A DNA stretch of 64,000 nt from Chloroflexota bacterium (lineage in GTDB: Bacteria > Chloroflexota > Dormibacteria > Dormibacterales > Dormibacteraceae), in assembly GCA_005882135.1 (NCBI GenBank), contig VBDR01000029.1, positions 1 through 64,000 on the forward strand, in the 5' to 3' direction. Shown here in pieces: positions 1-8,920 of the stretch. Below the pieces are notes generated by a model, which searched no databases, was not told the DNA's origin, and was given only the letters and a program-made list of their open reading frames with translations. The number at the start of each line of letters is the position of its first letter. Within the stretch, counting starts at the first letter, position 1. Both the position numbers and the translations under genes were made by a program.

Positions 1-2
1 GC

Positions 3-1370
3 ATGGGCGGAACGTGCCTGGTCCGAGGCTGCATCCCGACCAAGGCGCTGCTGCAGTCCTCCGAGCTCTACACGATGGCCAAGGACGGGGCCGCGTTCGG
101 CCTGGTCGCAGACAACGTCGGTTTCGACTGGGCGGCGGCCCAGAAGCGAAAATCCTCGGTCGTCGATCAGCTCGTCAAGGGTGTCGAAGGCCTCCTCAAA
201 GCCGGCAGCGTGACGAGCTACAAGGGCTCAGCGCGCCTGGCCGGCAAAGGCGTGGTCGACGTGGGCGGCGACCAGCTGCACGGCAAGGACATCATCATCG
301 CCACCGGTTCGGCGGTGGCACGGATTCCACTTCCGGGCGCCGACCTGACCATCGATTCGGACCAGATTCTGGAGCTTAAGGAGGCGCCCCGGCGGCTGGC
401 CGTGATCGGCGGCGGCGTGGTCGGGATGGAGTTCGCCGCCATGTTCGCCGCGCTCGGCAGCAAGGTCACTGTGCTGGAGATGCTGCCACAGGTGCTCGCG
501 ATGGTCGACGCCGACCTGGTGACCGCCTACTCCAAGCACCTCGCGAGCCTCGGCGCCGAGATCCACACCAACAGCAAAGTCTCCGAGGTCGTGAAGCAGA
601 ACGGCAGCCTGCTGGTCCGTTTCTCAACCGGCGGCGAGGGCGGCGCGGTGGGTGCCGACCAGGTGCTGCTGGCGGTTGGCCGCGTGCCCTATACCCAGGG
701 GCTTGAGGCCGAGAAGGCCGGCGTGAAGCTCGAGCGCGGCCGCGTCGTGGTGGACGACCACCTGCACACGACGGCGGATGGCGTGTGGGCGATCGGCGAC
801 GTGATCGGCGGCATCATGCTCGCCCACGTCGCGTCGTACGAAGGTGTGTGCGCGGTCGAGAACATCGCCGGCCACGCCAACCGCGTCCCCGACTATCACG
901 CCGCGCCCAACTGCGTTTACACCGACCCCGAGATCGCCCACGTCGGGCTGGGCGAGAAAGAGGCGAAGGAAAAAGGGATCGCGGTCAAGATCGGCCGCTT
1001 CCCGTTCGCCGCCGCGGGTCGCGCGCTGACCCTGGGCCAGACCGAGGGTTTCGTGAAGGTCGTGGCTGATGCCGGGTCGGGCCAGCTTCTGGGCGCGCAC
1101 ATCATCGGGCCGCGCGCGACCGACCTGATCGCGGAGGCGGCGCTGGCGGTGCAGAACGGGCTGACGCTGGAGCAGATCGACCTCACCATCCACGCTCACC
1201 CGACCTTGCCCGAATCGTTGATGGAGGCCGCGCTGGCCGCGCAGGGACGCGCGATCCATATCGCTAACAGGAAGTCGGGCCTCCCCAACCCCGCCGCAAG
1301 CGGCGGGACCTCCCCTCAGGGTGGGGAGGTGAGCACACCCACCGCGAACATGCAGAATCGAGGAGAGAAG
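3..1370 (+). CDS. lpdA: dihydrolipoamide dehydrogenase (E3), 5' partial, no own stop codon
   Basis: E3 of the pyruvate dehydrogenase complex; it re-oxidises the lipoyl arm of E2 and passes electrons through FAD to NAD+. The left edge cuts the gene, so the N-terminal FAD-binding GxGxxG is missing. Visible are the redox disulfide CLVRGC (C-x4-C) at the first residues, the NAD-binding VIGGGVVG near visible residue 134, GDVIGG near 263, and the catalytic HAHPTLPE near 397. Homology ends near GRAIHI (about 1260), but no stop codon follows. The frame runs through a palindromic element and on into pdhA without interruption, so a stop was probably lost. The product may be read through as an E3-E1alpha fusion, although pdhA keeps its own ribosome binding site. 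The family call is secure; the fusion is what the sequence shows, its expression is unknown. Confidence 0.93.
1280..1331 (+). repeat. double-hairpin palindromic element, copy 1 (in frame between lpdA and pdhA)
   Basis: CCTCCCC, then a small palindrome (GCCGC-AA-GCGGC), then CCTCCCC-N7-GGGGAGGTG. It has the same architecture as the other copies listed in this window. It contains no stop in the lpdA frame and encodes part of the linker between the E3 and E1alpha domains. Confidence 0.8.
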
Positions 1371-2444
1371 ATGTCTGCCCCAGTCAAGTCCTCCTCCCCA
1401 CCCCCCACGCCCAGCGCGATCAACCCCAAAGTCCTCGAGCTGACCAAGAACAATCGCGGGTTTCTGCTCGGCATGCACCGCCAGATGCAGCTCATCCGCC
1501 GATTCGAGGAGCGCGCGCAAGAGCAGTACACGAAGGCGAAGATCGGCGGGTACTGCCACCTCAACATCGGCGAGGAGGCCACGGTCGTCGGCGGCATCCT
1601 CGCGCTCAAAGCGAACGACTGGATCTTCACGAGCTACCGCGAGCACGGCCACGCGATCGCGCGTGGTGTGGATCCCAAGGCGGTGATGGCCGAGCTCTTC
1701 GGCAAGGAGACCGGCACCTCGCACGGGCGAGGCGGCTCGATGCACCTCGTCGACTACGGCCGCCGCTTCATGGGCGGCTACGGCATCGTCGGCGGACACC
1801 TGCCGCTCGCGGTGGGCGGCGCCTGGGCGGTCAAGTACCGCAAGCAGAAGGACGTCATCTTCTGCATGTTCGGGGACGGCGCCACCAACATCGGCGCGTT
1901 CCACGAGTCGCTGAACATGGCCAAGGTCTTTGAGCTCCCCGTGGTCTGGTTCTGCGTCAACAACCGCTACGGCATGGGCACGCCCGTAGAGAAGGCGTCC
2001 GCGGTCGCGGACATCTACAAGAAGGCGTGCGCTTACGACATGGAGTCGATCCAGATCGACGGCATGAATCTGCGCGAGGTTTTGCTGCGTACAAGTGAAA
2101 TCGTCGAGAAGACACGCAAAGATTCCGTGCCGCGCTTCATCGAATCGCTCTGCTACCGCTTCAGAGGCCACTCGGTGGTGGATCCGGACAAGTACCGGTC
2201 CGCGGAGGACAAGGAGAAGTATCGCAAGGCCGACCCCATCGTCGCCTTCGAGCACGAGCTGGAGGAGAGCGGCCTGGCGGACGAGGAGTACTTCAAGAAC
2301 GTGCGCCAGGAGGTCGATGCCGAGGTCCGCGACGTCATCGAGTTCGCTGATGCCAGCCCGGACCCAAACCCGAGCGACCTCTATAAGTACACGTACGCGG
2401 GGCAGTGGGACAACCGGCCCGAGCTGCGCGCGGAGCGGGTCTGA
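1371..2444 (+). CDS. pdhA: pyruvate dehydrogenase E1 component, alpha subunit
   Basis: Thiamine-diphosphate-dependent E1alpha (357 aa), which with E1beta decarboxylates pyruvate and reductively acetylates lipoyl-E2. The thiamine-diphosphate motif GDGATNIGAFHE lies near residue 168 and closes with VNNRYGMGT near 197. The C-terminal YRFRGHSVVDPDKYR is the usual phosphorylation-loop region of this family. The ATG at 1371 is chosen because GAGGAGAG sits 4-10 nt upstream and homology begins soon after. The same frame is open upstream into lpdA. The stop overlaps the pdhB start (TGATG). Substrate could be another 2-oxoacid, but the order E3-E1alpha-E1beta-E2 and the single-lipoyl E2 fit pyruvate. 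Confidence 0.93.
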   Translation: MSAPVKSSSPPPTPSAINPKVLELTKNNRGFLLGMHRQMQLIRRFEERAQEQYTKAKIGGYCHLNIGEEATVVGGILALKANDWIFTSYREHGHAIARGVDPKAVMAELFGKETGTSHGRGGSMHLVDYGRRFMGGYGIVGGHLPLAVGGAWAVKYRKQKDVIFCMFGDGATNIGAFHESLNMAKVFELPVVWFCVNNRYGMGTPVEKASAVADIYKKACAYDMESIQIDGMNLREVLLRTSEIVEKTRKDSVPRFIESLCYRFRGHSVVDPDKYRSAEDKEKYRKADPIVAFEHELEESGLADEEYFKNVRQEVDAEVRDVIEFADASPDPNPSDLYKYTYAGQWDNRPELRAERV

Positions 2445-3469
2445 TGGCGACCGCAACATCGGCCAAGGCGCCGGCCGCGGCTGAGGAAAAGCTCTACCGC
2501 GTCGCGCTGCGCGAGGCTTTGGCCGAGGAGATGGAACGCGACGACTCCATCTTCCTGATTGGCGAGGACATCGGGAAATTCGGCGGCGCCTACCGGGTCA
2601 CGGACGGACTTCTCGACAGGTTCGGCCCCGAACGCGTGGTCGACGCGCCGATCGCGGAGGAGGTGATCGTCGGCACCGCCATCGGTTCCGCGATGCTCGG
2701 CCTGCGACCGGTGGTCGAGATGATGACCATCAACTTCTCGCTGATCGCGTATGACCAGATCGTTAATAACGCAGCCAAGATCCGCTATATGTTCGGCGGC
2801 GAGGTCAAGGTTCCGATGGTGATTCGGATGCCTGGGGGTGCGGGGCACCAGCTCTCGGCCCAGCACTCGCACAGCTTCGAGGTCCTGTACGGCCTGATCC
2901 CGGGCCTTCTGGTCGTTGCGCCGACGACACCCGCAGACGCGAAAGGAATGCTCAAGTCTGCCATCCGCTCGGACAACCCGGTGATGTTCCTCGAATCGAT
3001 GAGCCTGTACAACGTGAAGGGCGACGTTCCCCCAGGCGACTACACGACGCCGCTCGGCAAGGCAGCCCTCCGCCGCACCGGCTCCGACGTGACGATCGTC
3101 GGTGTCTCGCGGATGGCCGTGCTGGCCAACGAGGCTGCAAAGCAGCTCGAGGAAGAGGACATCGATGCCGAGGTCATCGACCTGCGCTCGATCCGCCCCA
3201 TCGACTGGCCGCCGATCATCGACTCCGTGCGCAAGACGAGCCGCTGCGTGGTGGTCGAGGAAGGCTGGTCGACGTACGGCGTGACCGCGGAGATCGCGGC
3301 CGGCGTGCAGGAGCGCTGCTTCGACTACCTCGACGCACCGATCCGCCGCCTGGGCGGCGCGGAGGTGCCGATGCCTTACAGCATGGGCCTGGAGAAAGCA
3401 TCCATCCCGACGAGCGAGGACATCAAGCGCCTGGTGCGAGCGACGCTCGGGAAGAACCCGAATGCCTGA
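2444..3469 (+). CDS. pdhB: pyruvate dehydrogenase E1 component, beta subunit
   Basis: E1beta (341 aa), which completes the thiamine-diphosphate site with E1alpha. The transketolase-type pyrimidine domain begins at LREALAEEMERD and includes GEDIGKFGGAYRVT and the EFMTIN-like stretch VEMMTINFSLIAYDQI. The C-terminal transketolase domain follows (DLRSIRPIDW, VVVEEGWSTYG). The ATG at 2444 overlaps the pdhA stop and opens the protein with a short Ala-rich lead before EEKLYRVALREAL. Its last 8 nt overlap pdhC, so the four genes are likely translated together. Confidence 0.93.
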   Translation: MATATSAKAPAAAEEKLYRVALREALAEEMERDDSIFLIGEDIGKFGGAYRVTDGLLDRFGPERVVDAPIAEEVIVGTAIGSAMLGLRPVVEMMTINFSLIAYDQIVNNAAKIRYMFGGEVKVPMVIRMPGGAGHQLSAQHSHSFEVLYGLIPGLLVVAPTTPADAKGMLKSAIRSDNPVMFLESMSLYNVKGDVPPGDYTTPLGKAALRRTGSDVTIVGVSRMAVLANEAAKQLEEEDIDAEVIDLRSIRPIDWPPIIDSVRKTSRCVVVEEGWSTYGVTAEIAAGVQERCFDYLDAPIRRLGGAEVPMPYSMGLEKASIPTSEDIKRLVRATLGKNPNA

Positions 3470-4829
3470 CATCAACATGCCCAAGCTCTCCGACACGATG
3501 GAGGAGGGCACCATCGTCGAGTGGAAGAAGAAGAGCGGCGACCAGGTGAAGGCCGGGGAGGTGCTGGCTGAGGTCGAGTCTGACAAGGCGACGTTCGACC
3601 TCGAAGCGGAGTCCGACGGAGTCCTGCAGATCCTGGTCGAGCAGGGGGTTCCGGCCAAGATCGGCGCCCCCATCGCCAAGATCGGTGAAGCCGGCGCGCA
3701 GGCCAAGTCCGAGCCGGCGCCCGCCAAGTCCGAGTCGGCGCCCGCCAAGTCCGAGCCGGCGCCCGCCAAGCAGGCCCCTGCCCACAAGGGCGGCGCGGCG
3801 GAGCCGAAGCCGAAGGGACCGGAAACCCCTGCCACGATGGCCGACGAGCGTGAGCCTGCGCAGGAGTCGTCGCCTCCCCCCGAATCCCCAGCTGAAAGAC
3901 CGGCCCCCCCGCGCGAGGAGAGTCAGGACGGCCAGCAGCAGGGCGCGGAGGTGAGGGCCTCGCCCCTCGCCAGGCGACTCGCCGAGGAGATGGGCGTCGA
4001 CCTCTCCTCGTTGAAAGGCAGCGGCCCGGATGGCCGCATCGTCAAAGAGGACGTGATCGCCGCCGGTGGAACGCGACCAAAGGCCGACCGCCGGCGGGCC
4101 CAGCCGGCGGCGGGTCAGGCCGCCGGACCCGAAGTCGAGGTCGTCGAACCCTCACGAATGCAGGCCACCATCGCCCGCCGCATGGCCGAGGCCAAGTCGA
4201 CGATCCCCGAGTTCCAGGTCACGGTTGAAGCCCGAGTCGACCTCGCGGTCAGCCTTCGCCAGCAGCTCAAGGATTCCGTGCCCGGCGCCGAGAAGGTGAC
4301 GATGACGGACTTCCTGGTCCGCGCCTGCGCGCTGGCGCTGCGGAAGTTCCCCGAGGTCAACAGCTCATGGGTCGAGGGGCGGTTCCAGCGCAAGCGCTCG
4401 GTCAACATCGGGCTGGCAGTGGCCCCGAGCCAGGGCATGGGCCTGCTCGTGCCGGTGGTCCACGACGCTGATATCAAGGATCTGGTCCAGATCTCGATCG
4501 AGTCGCGTCAGGTCATCGAACGTGCGCGCTCAGGGCGTGTGAATGAAGGCGACCTGACCGGGGCGACGTTCTCGATCTCCAACCTCGGCATGTACGGAGT
4601 CGACGAGTTCACGGCGATCATCAACCCGCCTGAAGCGGCGATCCTCGCGGTGGGTGCGATCAAGGACGTGCCTGTCGTTGAGGACGCGCGGATAGTCGCG
4701 GGCAAGGTGATGCGCATGACGTTGTCCGTGGACCACCGCGTCTTTTACGGCGCGACCGCCGCCCAGTTCATGGCTGAGGTGAAGCGGCTGCTCGAAAACC
4801 CGGTGACGCTGCTCATCTCGCTGCCTTGA
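3462..4829 (+). CDS. pdhC: dihydrolipoamide acetyltransferase (E2)
   Basis: E2 core (455 aa) that moves the acetyl group from lipoate to CoA. Domains in order: one lipoyl domain (1-80, lipoylated Lys42 in ESDKATFD); a Pro/Ala/Lys linker containing three perfect-length 7-residue repeats; a peripheral subunit-binding domain (about 165-200, ASPLARRLAEEMG to GRIVKEDV); and the catalytic domain (230-455). The catalytic loop reads DHRVFYGA instead of the usual DHRxxDGA, so the Asp is a Tyr. The same Tyr is known from cyanobacterial and plastid E2, so the enzyme is probably active. It overlaps pdhB by 8 nt and the next gene by 4 nt. Confidence 0.92.
   Translation: MPDINMPKLSDTMEEGTIVEWKKKSGDQVKAGEVLAEVESDKATFDLEAESDGVLQILVEQGVPAKIGAPIAKIGEAGAQAKSEPAPAKSESAPAKSEPAPAKQAPAHKGGAAEPKPKGPETPATMADEREPAQESSPPPESPAERPAPPREESQDGQQQGAEVRASPLARRLAEEMGVDLSSLKGSGPDGRIVKEDVIAAGGTRPKADRRRAQPAAGQAAGPEVEVVEPSRMQATIARRMAEAKSTIPEFQVTVEARVDLAVSLRQQLKDSVPGAEKVTMTDFLVRACALALRKFPEVNSSWVEGRFQRKRSVNIGLAVAPSQGMGLLVPVVHDADIKDLVQISIESRQVIERARSGRVNEGDLTGATFSISNLGMYGVDEFTAIINPPEAAILAVGAIKDVPVVEDARIVAGKVMRMTLSVDHRVFYGATAAQFMAEVKRLLENPVTLLISLP
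3702..3770 (+). repeat. 21-bp tandem repeat (three units plus a partial) in the E2 linker
   Basis: Three 21-nt units beginning GCCAAGTCCGAG, followed by a 6-nt partial, encode AKSEPAP, AKSESAP and AKSEPAP. Such repeats are common in flexible E2 linkers and can change length by slippage. Confidence 0.85.
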
Positions 4830-5332
4830 CCCCGGACGAGATCGCGAACGTCCTCGAGACCTCGGGCCAAGCTTGCGCAAGCCTTCTCCGCTCCATAACA
4901 CCTGACATGGCAGCCTGGCGCCCGGCGCCGGAAGAGTGGTGCGTGAACGAGGTGATCGGGCATCTGATCGAAGCTGAGAGGCGCGGATTCGGGGGACGAA
5001 TTCGCACCATCCTCGGCGCCGACAATCCGGAGCTCGAAGGATGGGACTCCGCAGCTGTGGCGAGGTCACGCGGCGATTGCGATCGCAAACCCGACGAGCT
5101 GCTCGACGAATTCGAACCGCTGCGCCGCGATAGTGTCGAGCTCGTGCGTTCGCTGAGCGGCAAACATCTGCTGCGCGCCGGCCGCCACCCGGACGTTGGA
5201 CAGCTGACCGTGGACGAGCTTTTGCACGAGTGGATTCACCACGACGGCAACCACCTGCGCCAGGCCTATGCGAACGTTCAGGCTTACGTCTGGCCGCGCA
5301 TGGGCAACGCCCAGCGATTTAGCAGCGCCTAG
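4826..5332 (+). CDS. DinB/YfiT-like four-helix protein
   Basis: A 168-aa DinB-superfamily protein. The family shares a four-helix bundle with a His triad that binds a divalent metal; many members are thiol S-transferases or have no known substrate. Seen here are GHLIEAERRG in the first helices and HEWIHHDGNHLRQ near the C-terminus, which hold the likely metal-binding histidines. The start is TTG at 4826, overlapping the pdhC stop, so it may be coupled to the PDH operon. A functional link to PDH is not evident. Confidence 0.75.
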   Translation: MTPDEIANVLETSGQACASLLRSITPDMAAWRPAPEEWCVNEVIGHLIEAERRGFGGRIRTILGADNPELEGWDSAAVARSRGDCDRKPDELLDEFEPLRRDSVELVRSLSGKHLLRAGRHPDVGQLTVDELLHEWIHHDGNHLRQAYANVQAYVWPRMGNAQRFSSA

Positions 5333-6792
5333 GCGACAGCCGCCGCGGCTGAGTCGGGTTCGACCCTGGCGTCGCGTGCGGCCGGGAGCATGAGGTGCAT
5401 GCGCAGGTTGCCCGAGTCGTCGAAATCGGCCCACAGGCGCCCCTTCATCGCGGCCGCCAGCTCGCGCGAGATGGAGAGCCCGAGTCCAACCCCACCCGCG
5501 GCGGCGGAACGCGAGGGGTCGGCGCGGTAGAAGCGGTCAAACATCCGGTCTGGGTCAGGACGATGCACGCCGGCCGGATTCGAAACCACCGTTTCGACCG
5601 AGCCGCCACTCATGCGGGCCGCGGCGTTGATGGTCGAGCCCACGGGCGCGTACTTGACCGCGTTGTCGAGCAGGTTGTCGAGGATCTGGTGAAGGCGCTC
5701 CTGATCCGCCGCCACCGGCGGTATATCGTCAGGAACGTTCAAGTTGAGAGACAGCTCGCGGGCGCGAGCCCGAGGCCGCACGATCTCCAGCTCTTGCTGG
5801 AGCTGGCCGCCAAGGTCGACGGCGGTGATGTGCAGCGAGATCGAGCCCGCTTCCACACGCGCCAGGTCCAACAGCTCCTGCGCCATCCGAAGCACGCGCT
5901 CGGATTCCTCGTGCACGATCGTCGCGGCGCGAGTGCGCTCGTTCTCATTCAGCAAGCTGCCATCGACCAGAGCCTGGCTGAACCCGATCAGGCTGGTGAG
6001 GGGCGTCTTGAGCTCGTGCGAGACATTGGCCAGAAAATCGCGCTGGACCTTCCGTGCCCGCTCGACGGCCTCGCCCATCCGGTTGAACGCCGAGCCGAGC
6101 ATCCCGATCTCGTCCTGACCTTTGATGCTCACGCGACGTGAATAGTTGCCGGCGGCGATGTCCTCTGCCGCGGACGCCAGCTGCGTGAGGGGCCGCGTCA
6201 GAGACTGGCTGATCAAGAGCACCAGCAGCATCGCCACCACCAACGCGGCGCCGCCCGCCTCGAGCAGCCGGCTGGCCAGCTCGCCGGCGGCCGCCGAGGC
6301 GGCAAACGTCTGTGGTTGCGCGAGCACGACGTAACTGGCGTGGAGCGGATCCTGCCCAGGCGGGATCTGCTGGGCCGCCACGAAATAGGAGTGACCCTCC
6401 AAGGAGGCTCGGCTTGGCACGCCGGCTGCAATCGAGATCTGGTGACCCAGCAAAGAGTCCTGGCTGTCGTACACCACCACGTGGTCGGCACGCAGCAGCA
6501 GGAGCCGATTGCCACTCAAAGTGGGCGCGATCAGGCCGGTCAGGCGATCCAGAAAGTCGCTCGGCGTGTCGAGGCCAGGTCGAGGGCAGGTGGCCGGCCT
6601 CGCGATCCGAGGCAGCGGGTTGAAGCACTCTTCGTGCCTCACCTGTGCGGTGACGGTGATGACATTTCGTCCCAGCTGCGCTTGCGCGCTTTGAAACTCC
6701 AGGTCGCGAACGAAGACCCACGTCAACGCCCCCGCGAGGATAAGGCTGACGGCGACTATGCCCGCCGCGGCGGCGAGGAGGCGAAGGCGCAG
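5329..6792 (-). CDS. sensor histidine kinase (HAMP, HisKA, HATPase)
   Basis: Membrane sensor kinase paired with the response regulator just upstream. From the N-terminus: a membrane helix, an extracytoplasmic sensor of roughly 120 residues, a second helix (GGAALVVAMLLVLLIS), HAMP, the H-box ANVSHELKTPLTSL, the N-box LDNLLDNAVKYAP and the G-box GVGLGLSIS. The start is uncertain. From the TTG at 6726 the first helix would be cut in half. The frame stays open upstream and encodes a complete helix with no ATG, GTG or TTG. A CTG at 6792 sits 6 nt after GGGAG and overlaps the regulator stop, so I place the start there tentatively. The stop overlaps the convergent DinB gene by 4 nt. Confidence 0.85.
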   Translation of the reverse strand: MRLRLLAAAAGIVAVSLILAGALTWVFVRDLEFQSAQAQLGRNVITVTAQVRHEECFNPLPRIARPATCPRPGLDTPSDFLDRLTGLIAPTLSGNRLLLLRADHVVVYDSQDSLLGHQISIAAGVPSRASLEGHSYFVAAQQIPPGQDPLHASYVVLAQPQTFAASAAAGELASRLLEAGGAALVVAMLLVLLISQSLTRPLTQLASAAEDIAAGNYSRRVSIKGQDEIGMLGSAFNRMGEAVERARKVQRDFLANVSHELKTPLTSLIGFSQALVDGSLLNENERTRAATIVHEESERVLRMAQELLDLARVEAGSISLHITAVDLGGQLQQELEIVRPRARARELSLNLNVPDDIPPVAADQERLHQILDNLLDNAVKYAPVGSTINAAARMSGGSVETVVSNPAGVHRPDPDRMFDRFYRADPSRSAAAGGVGLGLSISRELAAAMKGRLWADFDDSGNLRMHLMLPAARDARVEPDSAAAAVA

Positions 6793-6794
6793 GT

Positions 6795-7484
6795 TCAGCT
6801 CCCTGCCAGCTCCAACCGGTAGCCGACGCCCCAGACGGTCTGGATGCTCGGATCGGTGATCTTCGCCGCGGCGAGCTTCTCGCGCACCTGCTGTACGTGA
6901 ACGTCGACCGTCCGCGTGTACCCGGGAAAGTCATAACCCCAGACGAGGTCGAGCAGCTCGCTGCGCTGGAAGACGCGACCGGGATGTCGCGCCAGCAGCG
7001 TCAGCAGGTCGAATTCCTTGGGCCGCAGGTGCACTCGTTCGGTGCCGTGTCGCACCTCGTGACGGTCGATGTCGACCTCGAGCTTGCCCGCGCGGACGAG
7101 CTTGGGTTGGTCCGGTTCAGTGCGTGCGCGGCGCAGGAGAGCCTTCGCACGCGCGACGAGCTCCTGTGGATGGAACGGCTTGGTCAGGTAGTCATCGGCG
7201 CCGACCTCGAGGCCGACGACCTTGTCGGTGACCTCGTCGCGGGCGGTCAGCATGATGATCGGGACCTGGCTCTGCTTGCGGATCTCCTTGCAGATGGTGA
7301 GGCCGTCGACTCCCGGCAGCATGATGTCGAGGATCACCAGGTCAGGCTTCAGCTGGCCGAACCTGGCCACGGCTTGCGACCCGTCCCCCACTCCCTCGAC
7401 CTCGTAGCCCTCGCGTGTCAAGTACAGGCGCGCCAGCTCAACGATGTGCTTCTCATCATCGACGACCATGATCCTCGAGCTCAT
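6795..7484 (-). CDS. OmpR/PhoB-family response regulator
   Basis: Two-component response regulator (229 aa from the ATG at 7484; a GTG at 7496 is the alternative). The receiver domain has the acidic pair D9/D10, phospho-acceptor D53 (LVILDIMLPG), and the conserved Thr (IMLTARDE) and Lys (LTKPF). The C-terminal winged helix (RHEVRHGTERVHLRPKEFDLL to VDVHVQQVREKL) is of the PhoB type. It precedes its histidine kinase. The upstream 67-bp gap holds a candidate autoregulatory box. The signal sensed cannot be read from sequence. Confidence 0.9.
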   Translation of the reverse strand: MSSRIMVVDDEKHIVELARLYLTREGYEVEGVGDGSQAVARFGQLKPDLVILDIMLPGVDGLTICKEIRKQSQVPIIMLTARDEVTDKVVGLEVGADDYLTKPFHPQELVARAKALLRRARTEPDQPKLVRAGKLEVDIDRHEVRHGTERVHLRPKEFDLLTLLARHPGRVFQRSELLDLVWGYDFPGYTRTVDVHVQQVREKLAAAKITDPSIQTVWGVGYRLELAGS

Positions 7485-7532
7485 CGTTCCGCCCACAGCG
7501 TCAATTGATCATGACCCGCGTCAGCTGTCTGT

Positions 7533-7557
7533 TTTACACACGTAAGTGAAATGTAAA
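7533..7557 (-). promoter_or_regulatory. candidate response-regulator box and promoter
   Basis: On the minus strand this reads TTTACA-N5-CTTACG, a direct repeat with 11-bp spacing as used by PhoB/OmpR regulators. It is also an imperfect palindrome with outer arms TTTACA and TGTAAA. It lies about 50 nt upstream of the regulator start, in an otherwise GC-rich gap, so autoregulation is possible. Motif match by eye only. Confidence 0.3.
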
Positions 7558-7563
7558 CGCCGT

Positions 7564-8913
7564 CTATTTTGCGGCTCTCGCCCGGCTGCGACGGCTTTCT
7601 TCTGAACGCAAAACCAGCTTCAGCGGGTTGCCGCTCAGGCCGAAACGCTCGCGGACCTTCTTCTCGAGGTAGCGCCTGTACGAGAAATGGAGCAAGCCGG
7701 TGTCGTTGACGAACAGGACGACGGTCGGTGATTCATCGCTCGACTGCGTGGCGTACGTCACCTTGAGCCGGCGACCTTTGAAGCTTGGAGGCGGGTGCTC
7801 GAGGAAAGCCTCGCGCAGCACGCGATTCAGCTCGTTCGGAGGCATCTTGATCCGGCGCTGGCCGACCACCTCCAGCGCGGCCGGCATGATGGATCCGATT
7901 CCTTCTTTCGTCTTCGCCGAAACGGTGACGACGGGGGCAAACGACGCGAACTTGAAGTCGCCGGCCAGCGCCATGCGCCAGTAGGCGGGCTTGCGCGTCG
8001 CCGGCTCGACGAGGTCGATCTTGTTGACCACGATCACCAACCCCTTCCCCGCCTCCAGCGCATAGCCCGCCACGTGCTGGTCCTGGGCGAGCACCCCGGT
8101 CGGAGCTTCGATCACGAGCAGGACCACGTCGGAGCGCTCCATCGCATGGATGCCGCGAAGCAGGCTGTAGCGCTCGAGACGGTCGCGGCTCGACGACTTG
8201 CGGCGTATGCCGGCGGTGTCGACCAGCACCACCGGCACGCCGTCGAACATCAACTCCGTGTCGATCGGATCGCGCGTCGTGCCGGGCGTCGGGCTGACCA
8301 GCGCCCGCTCGTCGCCGAGGAGCGCATTCAGCAGCGACGACTTGCCGACGTTGGGCCGGCCCATGATGGCAAGACGGTCGGCGGCTTCCTCTGACGCGGC
8401 CGCAGCCTCGGGAACAGGCAAAGCCTCCAGGACGCGGTCCAAAAGCTCCCCCACGCCAAGACCGTGCTGGGCGGAGATCAAGGAGGGTTCCTCGAAGCCC
8501 AGCTCGAGCACCTCGTGCGCGAGATGCCGCTCGGTGGGAGAGTCAGCCTTGTTCGCTACGACGATGACGCTCCGTCGCGATTTGCGAAGCAGCTGACCGA
8601 TGTCGCGATCGATCGGCGTCAGGCCTTGCCGGACGTCAAGGAGCAGAAGGATGACATCGGCCTGGTCGATGGCGATCCGGGTCTGAGCTTCGATCGCCGC
8701 CCGCGACGAATCCTGGGCGGTGTCCAGGTCGAGCCCGGCGGTGTCGACCACCGTGAACTCCCGTCCGCGCCAGTCCGCAACGCCGTAGAGGCGATCGCGA
8801 GTGAGGCCGGGCACGGGATCGACGATGGCTTTGCGCTGACCGATCATCCGGTTGAACAGGGTCGACTTCCCGACGTTCGGGCGGCCGACGATCGCGACGA
8901 TTGGCCTGGCCAC
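7564..8913 (-). CDS. der: ribosome biogenesis GTPase Der (EngA)
   Basis: Tandem-GTPase protein (449 aa) needed for maturation of the 50S ribosomal subunit. The first G domain starts at GRPNVGKST (residues 10-18) with DTAGLD and NKAD; the second has GRPNVGKSS, DTAGIRRK and NKIDLV. The C-terminal KH-like domain ends in a basic tail (SRRSRARAAK). The length is normal for the family. It is 7 nt downstream of the MFS gene on the same strand. Confidence 0.95.
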   Translation of the reverse strand: MARPIVAIVGRPNVGKSTLFNRMIGQRKAIVDPVPGLTRDRLYGVADWRGREFTVVDTAGLDLDTAQDSSRAAIEAQTRIAIDQADVILLLLDVRQGLTPIDRDIGQLLRKSRRSVIVVANKADSPTERHLAHEVLELGFEEPSLISAQHGLGVGELLDRVLEALPVPEAAAASEEAADRLAIMGRPNVGKSSLLNALLGDERALVSPTPGTTRDPIDTELMFDGVPVVLVDTAGIRRKSSSRDRLERYSLLRGIHAMERSDVVLLVIEAPTGVLAQDQHVAGYALEAGKGLVIVVNKIDLVEPATRKPAYWRMALAGDFKFASFAPVVTVSAKTKEGIGSIMPAALEVVGQRRIKMPPNELNRVLREAFLEHPPPSFKGRRLKVTYATQSSDESPTVVLFVNDTGLLHFSYRRYLEKKVRERFGLSGNPLKLVLRSEESRRSRARAAK

Positions 8914-8920
8914 CTGTCAA

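Noticed and set aside
624-2459. Long antisense frame (611 codons) opposite lpdA-pdhA
   Set aside because: It mirrors the codon pattern of a clear PDH gene on the other strand; high GC makes such frames common. The same applies to long frames opposite pdhB/pdhC, tkt, the tal-pgi gene, nuoG and the chelatase-like gene.
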